From JBBIRM01 sp964517975 (lineage in GTDB: Bacteria; Desulfobacterota; BSN033; UBA1163): a stretch of DNA of 64,000 bases. This document shows, one piece after another, positions 1-8,052 of this stretch. The stretch's first letter is position 1. Each line of letters begins with the position of its first letter. The position numbers and the translations under genes are program-made. The notes beneath the pieces are model-generated. The model was not told where the DNA came from, made no database searches, and saw nothing but the letters and a program-made list of their open reading frames with translations. The stretch is from positions 1 to 64,000 of the forward strand of contig CAZFDM010000242.1 of the NCBI GenBank assembly GCA_964517975.1, read 5' to 3'.

Positions 1-123
1 GATAAGATTAACGGTGAATTTGATCAAGAAGAATATCATTGGGATGTGGTTAATGGCAAGCGATTAAAATTATTTAAAGGTTTTAAAGTTCAGATTTGTG
101 GTCTAAACTATTTAGTATACTAA
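1..123 (+). CDS. 3' end of an unidentified gene (partial)
   Basis: An open frame runs from the first base of the window to a TAA at 121-123 and encodes the last 40 residues of a protein, ending in KVQICGLNYLVY. The start lies outside the window and I do not recognise the family. It is one of very few plus-strand genes here. The gene ends 31 bp before the left inverted repeat of the adjacent insertion sequence, so the insertion may have fallen just behind it. The only support is the open frame with a plausible mixed composition, so the confidence is moderate. Confidence 0.45.
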   Translation, partial: DKINGEFDQEEYHWDVVNGKRLKLFKGFKVQICGLNYLVY

Positions 124-154
124 ATTTTTGGACTTTTTATATCCATAGTGGTTC

Positions 155-177
155 AAGACCATAATCCGTAATCAAAT
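155..177. repeat. Left inverted repeat of the IS1380-like element
   Basis: This 23-nt sequence starts AAGACCATAATCC and is exactly reverse-complementary to 1922-1944. Identity ends sharply on both sides. Confidence 0.85.
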
Positions 178-420
178 ATTTGAACTCTGGGGATGAAGTT
201 CATTTTAAAGGTAATTGAGTGGGGGTATTAAGATAAAGGGAGGATATTTACACCAGAGAGGCCTGCCTGCGCAGGCAAGGATCTGACTTGGTCAGAAAAA
301 ATGGATGAGAAAGTATAAAAAGTTTGCTAAATGTTTTTCTTTTGAAATTTTTAAGGACACTTTTCCTTTCGACTGTAGTAGGCAGAATTTGTATGGGATG
401 GGTTTGGATGAAAAAGGCAC

Positions 421-1824
421 TCAGGCGGAAGAGAAGAGGAGGAGTTTTTGTCGAGCTTCCTTATAGATCAGGAAATGGGGATGATTCTGGGTGATCTTGA
501 GAAAGAGTTTTCGGGCGTGTTCAACGACTCTTCCTGCAAGGTTGAGGAGGTGGAATCTCAGGGCCTTGAGGCGCAGAGGCCACCAGCTCTGGGGCAAGGC
601 TTCTCTTTTGAGGATCGAAAGGAGGTTGTAGGCCAGGGTATTGAGTCTCCACCAGGCCGCATTGACAAAGAAGTATTTCGAGGGCAATACTCCCGCAGCC
701 AGATCATTCTTCATCACATCATGGATCTTTTCAATGGTTCCACAGCGTTCTCTCTGCCACCGAAGCAATCTCTCCCCATCCCAACTCCACATGTTGGTGA
801 CGACCGAAAAATAATGATAAGGATTGCCATCCCGGAAGAGTTCCCCCTGGGAAGGGCGGATTCGGATGGCGAGGTAGCGATCCGGTTTCATCGTCTTTTT
901 CCTGGAAGGTTTGCTGGGAACAAACTCTACCTCTGCCCACTCTTTTCGTCCTTCGATCAACCCTTGATCCGTGATCTTTCGCAGAGGTTTCCAGGCCTCC
1001 TCAGGAAGGGCTTCAATGGCTGCCCTAAGCTCCTCAGTCATCTCAGCACTAATGGCATATTCGATTCGGGGCCTTTCAGAAATCTCTTGACGACACCAAT
1101 CCAGAAACTCATGGACATAGGCTGCGGAGTCCGAACGAAATCTGACCAGACGAACAGTGGGAGGAAGAGCAGCAATGGCCTCCTTGGCTACTCTCAAGAT
1201 ATCCATCCGAGCCGGAACATTGCCATCCCGAAACTCATCAGCCACAATCAAATCCTGCTCCACCCAATAAGCGGTCATAGGCTGATAACCCTTCTCTCCA
1301 AGATAAGTGAAAAAGGCCTCCTCCTTCTGGGATGGGATGATCACCGCATCCAGATCAATCGTGGCCTTCCAGGGGCCTTCCTTTCGAGTCGCCTTCCGAA
1401 TCAAATCCTTTTGAACCTCTCTAAGCCCCTTCAACTCTGCCGTCTCCTCAGGAATAAAGGCCTTCTCAGGAAGTCTCCCCGAAAGGAGCTTCTCATCATG
1501 AAAGGCATGGAGAAACCAACGGGCAGCCTCTGGAGAGGGAACGTGCAACCCCAACTTCTTCAACCCCTCATCTTCTCTGAGAAGATCCAAATCCTCCACA
1601 CACTCTCCTCCCGAAGCAAAAAGGGAGATAAAAGATTCAATATAGTCAGCTTCCTGATATTTTCCTTCCTTCTGAAGAATACAGAGATGCTTCTTTATCG
1701 ATTGAGGAAGGCCCAAAGCCCGAAAAGTCTCCATCACCAATGGAAGACCCGCAAAGGAGGTAAGAAGTGATTTGGATGAATTCTCAATTAACTGGAAAGG
1801 AAGAATCCCTTGTGCTATACTCAT
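421..1824 (-). CDS. IS1380-family DDE transposase
   Basis: This 467-residue transposase belongs to the IS1380 group (DDE_Tnp_1_4 type). Candidate catalytic acidic residues are the aspartates in TIDLDA (about residue 157), the aspartate in RFRSDSAAY (about 232) and the glutamate in RCGTIEKIHDVMKND (about 365), which also matches the family's Y-R-E-K-like region. The C-terminal FFVNAAWWRLNTLAYNLL segment is typical of the family. I chose the ATG at 1822-1824 because AGGAGGTG lies a few bases upstream; an upstream in-frame ATG would add 13 residues without a good ribosome-binding site. The long plus-strand open frame across the same region is its antisense shadow. Confidence 0.92.
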   Translation of the reverse strand: MSIAQGILPFQLIENSSKSLLTSFAGLPLVMETFRALGLPQSIKKHLCILQKEGKYQEADYIESFISLFASGGECVEDLDLLREDEGLKKLGLHVPSPEAARWFLHAFHDEKLLSGRLPEKAFIPEETAELKGLREVQKDLIRKATRKEGPWKATIDLDAVIIPSQKEEAFFTYLGEKGYQPMTAYWVEQDLIVADEFRDGNVPARMDILRVAKEAIAALPPTVRLVRFRSDSAAYVHEFLDWCRQEISERPRIEYAISAEMTEELRAAIEALPEEAWKPLRKITDQGLIEGRKEWAEVEFVPSKPSRKKTMKPDRYLAIRIRPSQGELFRDGNPYHYFSVVTNMWSWDGERLLRWQRERCGTIEKIHDVMKNDLAAGVLPSKYFFVNAAWWRLNTLAYNLLSILKREALPQSWWPLRLKALRFHLLNLAGRVVEHARKLFLKITQNHPHFLIYKEARQKLLLFSSA

Positions 1825-1921
1825 CTTACACCTCCTGGGTGAAAAGCCGGTTGTTGCACCCAACCGCTCTTCACGTAGTATTTATGCTAATCCTAGGAGG
1901 TGTTTTTGTTTTTTTCAAGAG

Positions 1922-1944
1922 ATTTGATTACGGATTATGGTCTT
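1922..1944. repeat. Right inverted repeat of the IS1380-like element
   Basis: This is the reverse complement of 155-177, 23/23 matches. It lies about 100 bp upstream of the transposase start codon. Confidence 0.85.
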
Positions 1945-2086
1945 TTCTTCTCAAGTTCCCTTCCTTGCTCCTCCGATCCATCTCTTTTCCCATTCCAAAA
2001 TAGATTTTTTCCCATCTTCTGGAATTACTTTTCAGATATTAAGGTAAAGGGTTAAATAAACTCCTTTAGAGTAAATCCACTCAAGA

Positions 2087-2497
2087 TTAATAACAGGGCC
2101 TAAATTTTGGTAAACTAAACTCCTCGGTGATGTCCTCCCATGTTACCTCTACGGGCATCTCACATGTGACCTCATCAGGCTGGCAACCCACGATGTTTGT
2201 GAGAAGGCGGGGTCCTTCTTCCAATTTCACAATGGCCACCACATAGGGAAGCTCATTCTCAAATCCGGGGTGATAGGCAACATGATACACTGCATAGGTA
2301 TAAACACGGCCTTTTCCTTCTGAGACGATCCATTCCGTCTCCCTCGAAAAACATAGAGGGCAAAAGAGAGAAGCGGGCCAGCGGACATGGCCGCACGATT
2401 GACATCTCTGAAATCTCAATTGATGGACTTTGCAGCCAGCCCAAAAATCTTTATTGTCATCATTTACATTGGGAAGCGGTTTGTTATATTTACTCAT
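2087..2497 (-). CDS. Zn-ribbon/OB-fold acyl-CoA-associated protein (DUF35)
   Basis: This 136-residue protein has the two-part DUF35 layout: an N-terminal rubredoxin-like zinc ribbon with CQSC (about residues 32-35) and CPLC (about 46-49), followed by an OB-fold with GKGRVYTYAVYHVAYHPGF. DUF35 proteins form complexes with thiolase-like enzymes such as the Ltp2-ChsH2 aldolase and archaeal acetoacetyl-CoA thiolase, where they help position the CoA substrate. Here the gene starts immediately after the stop of the thiolase-like gene, so the two products very probably form one enzyme. The family assignment is firm; the substrate is unknown. Confidence 0.88.
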   Translation of the reverse strand: MSKYNKPLPNVNDDNKDFWAGCKVHQLRFQRCQSCGHVRWPASLFCPLCFSRETEWIVSEGKGRVYTYAVYHVAYHPGFENELPYVVAIVKLEEGPRLLTNIVGCQPDEVTCEMPVEVTWEDITEEFSLPKFRPCY

Positions 2498-3661
2498 TTA
2501 CGACCTCCTGAGGATAATACAGCTATGGGTTTGAAGGATTCCCCCATTATCACTGCAAAGAATGATCTCTGGAGTCTTTGTTTTTGTGGGTGGTCCAAGT
2601 TGTCTCTCGCCACATCGACCCATTAACTGCATCGCTCCTTCGGATAGTGGAGTAAGACCCATATAGTAGGCTTCGGAGAGTAGACCCCCAGAGGTATTGA
2701 CCGGCATTCTTCCGCCAGGTTCGATGGTGCCGTTTTTGAACCAATCTTCACCCTCGCCCGGCTCAAAAAAACCATAATCCTGCAACGTGATTTCAACGGT
2801 GTAAGTAAAGCAGTCATAGATCTCACAGGCATCGATATCCTTTAAGGTAATGCCCGCCATCTTTAATGCCATCTCCCCTGCCTTTTTAGCTCCTGTTGGA
2901 CCAGCCAGGTAGGTGGCCTGGTGGACTTCAGAGGATGGGTTATGTTGTCCCATCCCCATGATTAAAACAGGAGGATGTCTCAAATCGCGTGCCCTTTCAG
3001 CGGAAGTGATGATGATTGCCCTTCCCCCATCCGTGATCAAACAATTATCAAGAAGACGAAAGGGTTCAACAATCCACCTGGCCTTGTAGTACTCTTCAAA
3101 GTTCAACGGGCGGTTATACATGGTGGCGGCGGGGTTAAGATTAGCCCATTTTCTCTGTCCCACAGCGATATGTTTCCAAGTCTCTGGACCTGTTTGGAAG
3201 GTATGCATGGCTCTTCGCGCAGCCAATGCATAACCCCCAACGGCTCCGAAATGGCCAAATACCGCATCATCGGCAGTCATTTCCAAAAGCATCCGCTTCA
3301 TGCTATCACTCGAAGAGGCATTATGGCCATAGGATAAAAGGACATACTTGCAAAGACCTGCCTCGAGCACGCCAACTGCGTGCTGAAGGTGGCTTCTGGA
3401 TCAATTAGCATCCTGGCTCATATAGGTCGGAGAAAGTCCCAGATACTGAGCCACCAAATAAGGAGTGACAAGGGCCTCATTGGATCCAGGGGGAAACACC
3501 CGATAGCAGATGAGCCCGTCAATCTCTTCTCTTCGGAGACCCGCATCAGCGATGGCATTGACGCACGCCTCCAGATGAAAACTCAGCGAGGTTCGACCGG
3601 GAACATGCCCCTGAGGGGTATAGCCTATTCCGACAATGGCATACTTATCCCTTAAGCTCAT
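2498..3661 (-). CDS. Thiolase-like protein with in-frame TGA (candidate selenoprotein)
   Basis: This is a 387-residue SCP2-thiolase/lipid-transfer-type protein if the TGA at 3401-3403 (codon 87) is read through. Homology continues in the same frame on both sides: YAIVGIGYTPQG at the N-terminus, then LQHAVGVLEAGLCKYVLL, CEIYDCFTYTVE, the GGRMPVNTSGG motif and NGGILQTHS near the end. Codon 87 falls at or next to where thiolases place their nucleophilic cysteine (roughly residue 85-95); many DUF35-partnered thiolase-like proteins have GGxS there. A strong hairpin follows the TGA (3361-3389), as in bacterial SECIS elements. The start is ATG 3659-3661 with GGAGGAG upstream. Alternatives are a nonsense mutation or a sequence error. 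The neighbours are a DUF35 partner, an M14 peptidase and an enoyl-CoA hydratase. Confidence 0.72.
3361..3389 (-). promoter_or_regulatory. SECIS-like hairpin in the thiolase-like gene
   Basis: On the minus strand a perfect 7-bp stem (AGCACGC/GCGTGCT) closes a 5-nt loop AGTTG. Below it are a C/C mismatch and a 4-bp lower stem (CCTT/GAGG, one wobble). The loop starts 23 nt after the in-frame TGA and has G in its second position, consistent with the known bacterial SECIS consensus. Confidence 0.6.
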
Positions 3662-3696
3662 TGAAACTCCTCCATTAACATAATAAGTATTACCTT

Positions 3697-4986
3697 TTAA
3701 CATCGCGAATGTTTAACAACAAATTCAAGGGTCCCAGCTCGTTCCATCAGGGTGGGGATATGAACAAAGGTTGAACAATTATCCCTAAATGTTTCAAATT
3801 GAACCTCCTTACCATGGACAATGGTGCTTTTGATCGTAGTCTGTCGCATCCGCAAGCAAAGAGCAAATTCCATAGGAAGGTCCCACCCAAAATATCGAAC
3901 TCTTGCGATGGTTGTTTCAGGATCCAACATTTCACGTTGGGGAAGATTAAAATTATTTCTTTCATTCCATATTCTGATTCTTGACGCCCGACGTTCCTTT
4001 ATATTTATCCCTAAGGGTCTGATAGAAATGCGGAAATCGCCATGAAGGATATTGGTAGGATAACCTTTATCTTTCTCCCAGGGTAATCGGGTGCATCCTA
4101 TTTTTAAAAGAGCTTTGCAAGGTGCCAAACCACTCAAAGCAATATCATCAGCCCGTGATAATACATAGTGATTAGTCTCGATCCCAAAGACCAATGTATG
4201 CCACTTCAGGTAAGCAGGCCCACATGTATAATTCGTATAATGATCTTCTTCAGGAATATAATAATGATCATAGAAATCCTGCATGTGGAGCAAGAACACC
4301 TTCTCTTTTAAATATGTCCAGGGCATATGTCCTATCTCTGTGTCACCGAAGTAATAGGTAGCCAAATCCTCAAGCGTATGAATTTCATAAGGCCAACCTT
4401 CCAACTCTGCAGCCTTCTGTATTTCTCGTGCAACACATTGATGAATCTGTTCATCTACGGCCCACTTAGCGGGATTGGCCGGGATGATCACCTCCATATC
4501 CCCTCGATCATATTTTGAGCCTGAAGTTTTGCCGAGGCTGTGAAAATCTATCATCATATCGGGCGGGAATGATTTAAAAAGTCCTCCCAAAACGAGACGT
4601 TCAGTCTTTGTAAGACTCGTCATCGAAGATCGAAACTCATTCGAAACAAATCCTTCCGGATTCACGACAGGTATGATGATGACAAGTTGTGTCTTTCTTA
4701 TCTCCTCTGCATCATCCTTAGATAAGTATTGAATGACCTCAGGTCCCACCACACGGGTTCCTAACTCCTGGCCGTGCCTTCCTAAAGTAATCACAGCAAT
4801 CTGCTTATCATCATTGGAAATGTCCTTATCTGTGATAAAGACCGCTCGAATCTCCCAACCATCAGGAGACCGACCAATGACTTCTTTGTGCGCAATATTT
4901 CTATTTTGGGCAACCCAATCATCCAACCACTGATAGATTTCTCTCAACCCTTCTTCTCCCATTGGAATATGATCAAATGCTGCCAT
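3697..4986 (-). CDS. M14-family zinc carboxypeptidase-like protein
   Basis: This 429-residue protein has the carboxypeptidase A fold signature. GRHGQELGTR supplies the zinc-binding His-x-x-Glu pair (around residue 70), DFHSLGKTSG the third ligand histidine (around 148), and FGIETNH near residue 270 a candidate catalytic glutamate. No signal peptide is visible, so it probably acts in the cytoplasm on a small peptide or amide. The C-terminal third (about 300-429) looks like an added beta-rich domain. The start has GAGAGGA upstream. It sits 35 bp before the thiolase-like gene and 55 bp after the enoyl-CoA hydratase gene, so it is probably co-transcribed, and may hydrolyse an amide in the same route. 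Confidence 0.75.
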   Translation of the reverse strand: MAAFDHIPMGEEGLREIYQWLDDWVAQNRNIAHKEVIGRSPDGWEIRAVFITDKDISNDDKQIAVITLGRHGQELGTRVVGPEVIQYLSKDDAEEIRKTQLVIIIPVVNPEGFVSNEFRSSMTSLTKTERLVLGGLFKSFPPDMMIDFHSLGKTSGSKYDRGDMEVIIPANPAKWAVDEQIHQCVAREIQKAAELEGWPYEIHTLEDLATYYFGDTEIGHMPWTYLKEKVFLLHMQDFYDHYYIPEEDHYTNYTCGPAYLKWHTLVFGIETNHYVLSRADDIALSGLAPCKALLKIGCTRLPWEKDKGYPTNILHGDFRISIRPLGINIKERRASRIRIWNERNNFNLPQREMLDPETTIARVRYFGWDLPMEFALCLRMRQTTIKSTIVHGKEVQFETFRDNCSTFVHIPTLMERAGTLEFVVKHSRC

Positions 4987-5041
4987 TTCTATCCTCTCTT
5001 TCTAAAATGGCTATTCTTTTGTTTAATGGCTTCGTCACTAT

Positions 5042-5818
5042 CTATTTCCCTTTCCAAATGGGTTTTCTTTTTTCCATAAAGGCATGGATCCCTTCGTGGG
5101 CGTCCTCACTAGTGGACAACCTGGTCATAATCTCACTATTGAGAATAAATCTCTGACGGAAGGGCATATCGATCATCTGGTAATAGAAATTCTTCCCCAT
5201 CCGGATGGCCACAGGGCTTTTATCAATTAGTTTTTGAGCAAAGGCGATGGTTTCCTCCTCTAACTTTTCTGCCGGAACCACTTTATTAACCAGACCCAAT
5301 CGCTCCGCTTCTTTCGCATCAATCATATCACCACTCAAAAGCATCTCCAGAGTCTTTTTCTTGCCAAGGCCATAACTTATCGGGATGATAGGCCCCGTGC
5401 AGAGCAATCCAACGTTAATAGCCGTTGTCCCAAGTTTAGCGTCTTCAGCCATAATGGCAAAGTCCGCAGCGGCCACCAGTCCCGCGCCATTTGCCACTGC
5501 ATATCCATGGACCATAGCAATCACCGGTTTCTCCATAGAAGCAATGGTAAAGTGCATCTGGTCCATAAGGGTAAACCATCGATGGTACTCTAACGATGTC
5601 TTTCCGTGAAACTCACTTACATCGATCCCCGTTGAAAAGACCTTACCTGCTCCTTTGATAATGACGACTCGAACCTCTCCGTCTTCATCCAATTGGCGCA
5701 ATCCAGTATTCAGTTCCTCGGCCAATCGAGTATTGAAGGTATTAAACTTTTGTGGTCGATTTAATGTAATGATCCCGATCTTTTCTTTTTTATCTACTAA
5801 AATGGTCTCAAAAGACAT
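5042..5818 (-). CDS. Enoyl-CoA hydratase/isomerase family protein
   Basis: This 258-residue crotonase-fold protein has the usual length. The oxyanion-hole segments are visible as GAGKVFSTGIDVSEF (about 60-75) and MVHGYAVANGAGLVAAADFAIMAED (about 105-130). The second catalytic region, around ATTAINVGLLCTGPI, lacks the standard glutamate of hydratases, so it could be an isomerase, hydrolase or decarboxylase-like crotonase instead. It is the first gene of the operon leading to the M14, thiolase-like and DUF35 genes; a hydratase followed by a thiolase/aldolase-DUF35 pair suggests beta-oxidation-like side-chain cleavage. Confidence 0.88.
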   Translation of the reverse strand: MSFETILVDKKEKIGIITLNRPQKFNTFNTRLAEELNTGLRQLDEDGEVRVVIIKGAGKVFSTGIDVSEFHGKTSLEYHRWFTLMDQMHFTIASMEKPVIAMVHGYAVANGAGLVAAADFAIMAEDAKLGTTAINVGLLCTGPIIPISYGLGKKKTLEMLLSGDMIDAKEAERLGLVNKVVPAEKLEEETIAFAQKLIDKSPVAIRMGKNFYYQMIDMPFRQRFILNSEIMTRLSTSEDAHEGIHAFMEKRKPIWKGK

Positions 5819-5946
5819 ATAAACCTCCTTTCCGATTCTCGATTAGAAATTGCTTAACTTTTTTGCCTTTTCCTTTTGACATCCTCTTTTTTTTTTGCTA
5901 ACTTTAATATTGAAGAAATCCTCAAACATGAAAGGGGAGAAATATT

Positions 5947-6150
5947 ATGCACAAGATTATCGAAGCAATATATGAAAATGGTGTTTTAAAGCCATTAACA
6001 GCACTGGAATTAAAGGAGCATGAAAAAGTTGAAATCATCATTAAAGAAAAAACCAGTCCGGCAAAGATGAGCCAGGGAATTGTTAAAGGAAATCCTAAAG
6101 TCATCGAGGATGTTGCCCTAAACCCCCAATACAGTTGTCTGGAGGAATAA
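5947..6150 (+). CDS. AF2212-type (DUF104) antitoxin
   Basis: This 67-residue protein begins with IIEAIYENGVLKPL and continues with LKEHEKVEIII, the hallmark of the DUF104/AF2212-like antitoxin family. It is immediately followed by a PIN-domain gene with no gap, the normal arrangement of a type II toxin-antitoxin pair. GGGGAG lies upstream of the ATG. It is one of the few plus-strand genes, pointing to an independently acquired cassette. Confidence 0.85.
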   Translation: MHKIIEAIYENGVLKPLTALELKEHEKVEIIIKEKTSPAKMSQGIVKGNPKVIEDVALNPQYSCLEE

Positions 6151-6651
6151 TTGATTTTGTCAGAGATCGTAGATAATGCAGAAGTATTTATAGATTCAAA
6201 TATTTTCATTTATCATTTCTCAAGATTTGAAAAGTTTGCAGATGCTTGCTTTCATTTTTTTCAAAGAATCGAAGAGGGTAGCATCAGCGGTTATACCTCC
6301 GTACTTGTTCTCGCTGAAGTCCTCCACCGGTTAATGATAATTGAAGCTTCAGAAAAGTTTGGGTTTTTACCTAAAGAGGTTACAAAATATCTTAAAGCGA
6401 ATCCTGACAAAATAGCCTCTCTCACTGACCATCTTGATTCAATTTCTTATATTGATAAACTTGGCATCTCCATCCTAACAGTGAGCCTCAAAGACATTAA
6501 GTTGAGTTCTGAATTTAAAAGGAAATTTATGCTATTTACTAATGATGCCATAAATCTTGCTATAATGAAAAATAACAACATTGCTCATCTTGCCTCTAAT
6601 GACAGTGACTTTGAGAAGGTTGACTTCCTAACCCTATATAAACCGCAATAA
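6151..6651 (+). CDS. PIN-domain toxin (VapC-like)
   Basis: This 166-residue PIN-domain protein is the presumed toxin of the pair and is probably a Mg-dependent ribonuclease. The first acidic residue is in VFIDSNIFIYHFS, the second in LAEVLHR, and the later ones in FTNDAINLAIMKNN and ASNDSDFEKV, in the expected order. The start is TTG at 6151, directly after the antitoxin stop, which suggests translational coupling. All expected acidic residues are present, so it looks functional. Confidence 0.85.
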   Translation: MILSEIVDNAEVFIDSNIFIYHFSRFEKFADACFHFFQRIEEGSISGYTSVLVLAEVLHRLMIIEASEKFGFLPKEVTKYLKANPDKIASLTDHLDSISYIDKLGISILTVSLKDIKLSSEFKRKFMLFTNDAINLAIMKNNNIAHLASNDSDFEKVDFLTLYKPQ

Positions 6652-6664
6652 AAACTCATCCTGT

Positions 6665-7687
6665 TTATCCCTTCCCAAAAGGACACACTGGAAAATGACA
6701 GGGGTCACAATTTTGGCAAAATCCTCCATGGCCCAGTAGACCAATTTCTTTTCGAGTGGGCATTTCACCAGCCAATATTCTTGGGAAGATTATATCAAAT
6801 AATGTCGTCTTATGATGAAATACACAGGCCGGAAGACCCAATATTGGTTTACCCTCAAAGATTCCATAAAGAAACATTGCCCCTGGAAGAACTGGGGTGC
6901 CATAAAAAATTATCTTTACACCTGCTTTTTTGATTCCTGCCCGGGTCACATCATCAGGGTCAACAGAGAGCCCTCCTGTGACCAAGGCGAGATCGATAGT
7001 GGAATCTTTGAATTTCAATAGGGCTTGTGAAATCTTATAGATGTCATCTGGGACTACGATTTTTTTCACCACCTTTGAGCCATAATTTGAGATCTTTTTG
7101 CCGATATTATCGTCAAATCCGTTTTTGATTCTACCATAAAAGATTTCATTTCCTGTGATGATCACTCCAACATTGAGTCTCCGATAAGGAAGAACTTCAA
7201 TGACAGGCCCATATTTTTCACACCAATTTTCAACCTTTTCAATCTCAACTTCTGGAGCAGTAAGAGAAATAATTCGGGTTGCCCCAACAGCCATCCCTGA
7301 AGAGCAGGGAGTATATCGATGGAGGGTTGAGAGAATGATATTTTTCGAAAGGTTAATTCGATGAAGAAGCGACAGGTTGATTTTTAAAACTCCGTTGATC
7401 TGTGAATAGAAGGTAACTTTCCCTTCAGAAGGTCCAGTGATTGTGATGTTCCTTCCAGAGAAAGCCTTCCCCAATCGAATCGCTGCATCATCCTCGTGGA
7501 GGGTTCCTGGTTTGAGATCCATCACATAGATATGTTCTTTGCCAACCTTTAAGAATTCAGGGATATCTTCTTTTTTTATTCTGTGGCCTCTTTTGAATCG
7601 AGCCCCCTTATATTTCCCAGGAATAATCTGGGTCACATCGTGACCAAGGACCATGCCAATAGCATCTTCTATTTTGATCTTTTTCAT
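6665..7687 (-). CDS. Molybdopterin-binding (MoeA/MogA-like) protein
   Basis: This 340-residue protein has a MoeA-like N-terminal part (GMVLGHDVTQI) and a MoCF-binding domain with LNVGVIITGNEI and LALVTGGLSVDPDDVTRAG. A cysteine-rich tail, CQNCDPCHFPVCPFGKG, may bind metal or Fe-S and is not part of housekeeping MoeA. It may act in handling molybdenum or tungsten cofactor rather than its core synthesis. It lies downstream of feoAB and the small Feo-linked gene, in the same direction. The family call is firm, the role is not. Confidence 0.8.
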   Translation of the reverse strand: MKKIKIEDAIGMVLGHDVTQIIPGKYKGARFKRGHRIKKEDIPEFLKVGKEHIYVMDLKPGTLHEDDAAIRLGKAFSGRNITITGPSEGKVTFYSQINGVLKINLSLLHRINLSKNIILSTLHRYTPCSSGMAVGATRIISLTAPEVEIEKVENWCEKYGPVIEVLPYRRLNVGVIITGNEIFYGRIKNGFDDNIGKKISNYGSKVVKKIVVPDDIYKISQALLKFKDSTIDLALVTGGLSVDPDDVTRAGIKKAGVKIIFYGTPVLPGAMFLYGIFEGKPILGLPACVFHHKTTLFDIIFPRILAGEMPTRKEIGLLGHGGFCQNCDPCHFPVCPFGKG

Positions 7688-7743
7688 TTAATATCCCTTC
7701 ATTTTTACCTTCTCCCCAAGGAATGAATATAAAATGAGGAGGG

Positions 7744-8046
7744 TTAAATATCTGTGGCAACTAAATCAGTTAAATCTCTTTCCTTTAAAATGCTCCTCTT
7801 CCATTTTTCAATCGATGGGATGATATAAGGCAAAAGCCTCATGGAATAGTAAGGAGGGAGCAAGGGTAATCCCACGAGATCCCCAAACACTACCAGCATA
7901 AAAAGGTGGTCTAAACTGGCTCTCTCCTTTCTCAATTCGAGATCCATCTCGTGGACCGTCATTCCGTAGAGAATCTCCCTTAAAATTTTTGGAGATCTTT
8001 TCAACCGATCCATTAGAAATAAAAGAAATCCTTTTCGATAAATCAT
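7744..8046 (-). CDS. Small FeoB-linked protein, unknown function
   Basis: This 100-residue protein starts 6 bp after the feoB stop. It contains VHEMDLELRKERASLDHLFML and a hydrophobic, proline-rich stretch GDLVGLPLLPPYYSMRLLPYIIP that could associate with membrane. Small genes in this position are common after feoB and are thought to assist Feo complexes; assigning that role here rests on position only. Confidence 0.65.
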   Translation of the reverse strand: MIYRKGFLLFLMDRLKRSPKILREILYGMTVHEMDLELRKERASLDHLFMLVVFGDLVGLPLLPPYYSMRLLPYIIPSIEKWKRSILKERDLTDLVATDI

Positions 8047-8052
8047 TTCTAA

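Larger units (their letters stand above)
155..1944 (-). mobile_element. IS1380-family insertion sequence, complete
   Basis: The element is bounded by a perfect 23-nt inverted repeat (155-177 and 1922-1944) around a single IS1380-type transposase gene on the minus strand. Total length is about 1.79 kb, slightly longer than usual for the family because 243 nt of non-coding sequence separate the left repeat from the transposase stop. That stretch holds a 14-bp palindrome, TGCCTGCGCAGGCA, at 264-277, and nothing that looks coding. No clear target duplication is visible: only TTC is shared immediately outside the two repeats. Intact repeats and an unbroken transposase suggest recent or current activity. 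Confidence 0.85.

Noticed and set aside
448..1770. Long plus-strand open frame opposite the transposase
   Set aside because: It is the antisense of a well-recognised IS1380 transposase, and its product has no motif.
3401..3703. Thiolase as two separate genes
   Set aside because: The two parts are in the same frame with only a TGA between them, and neither alone makes a thiolase fold.
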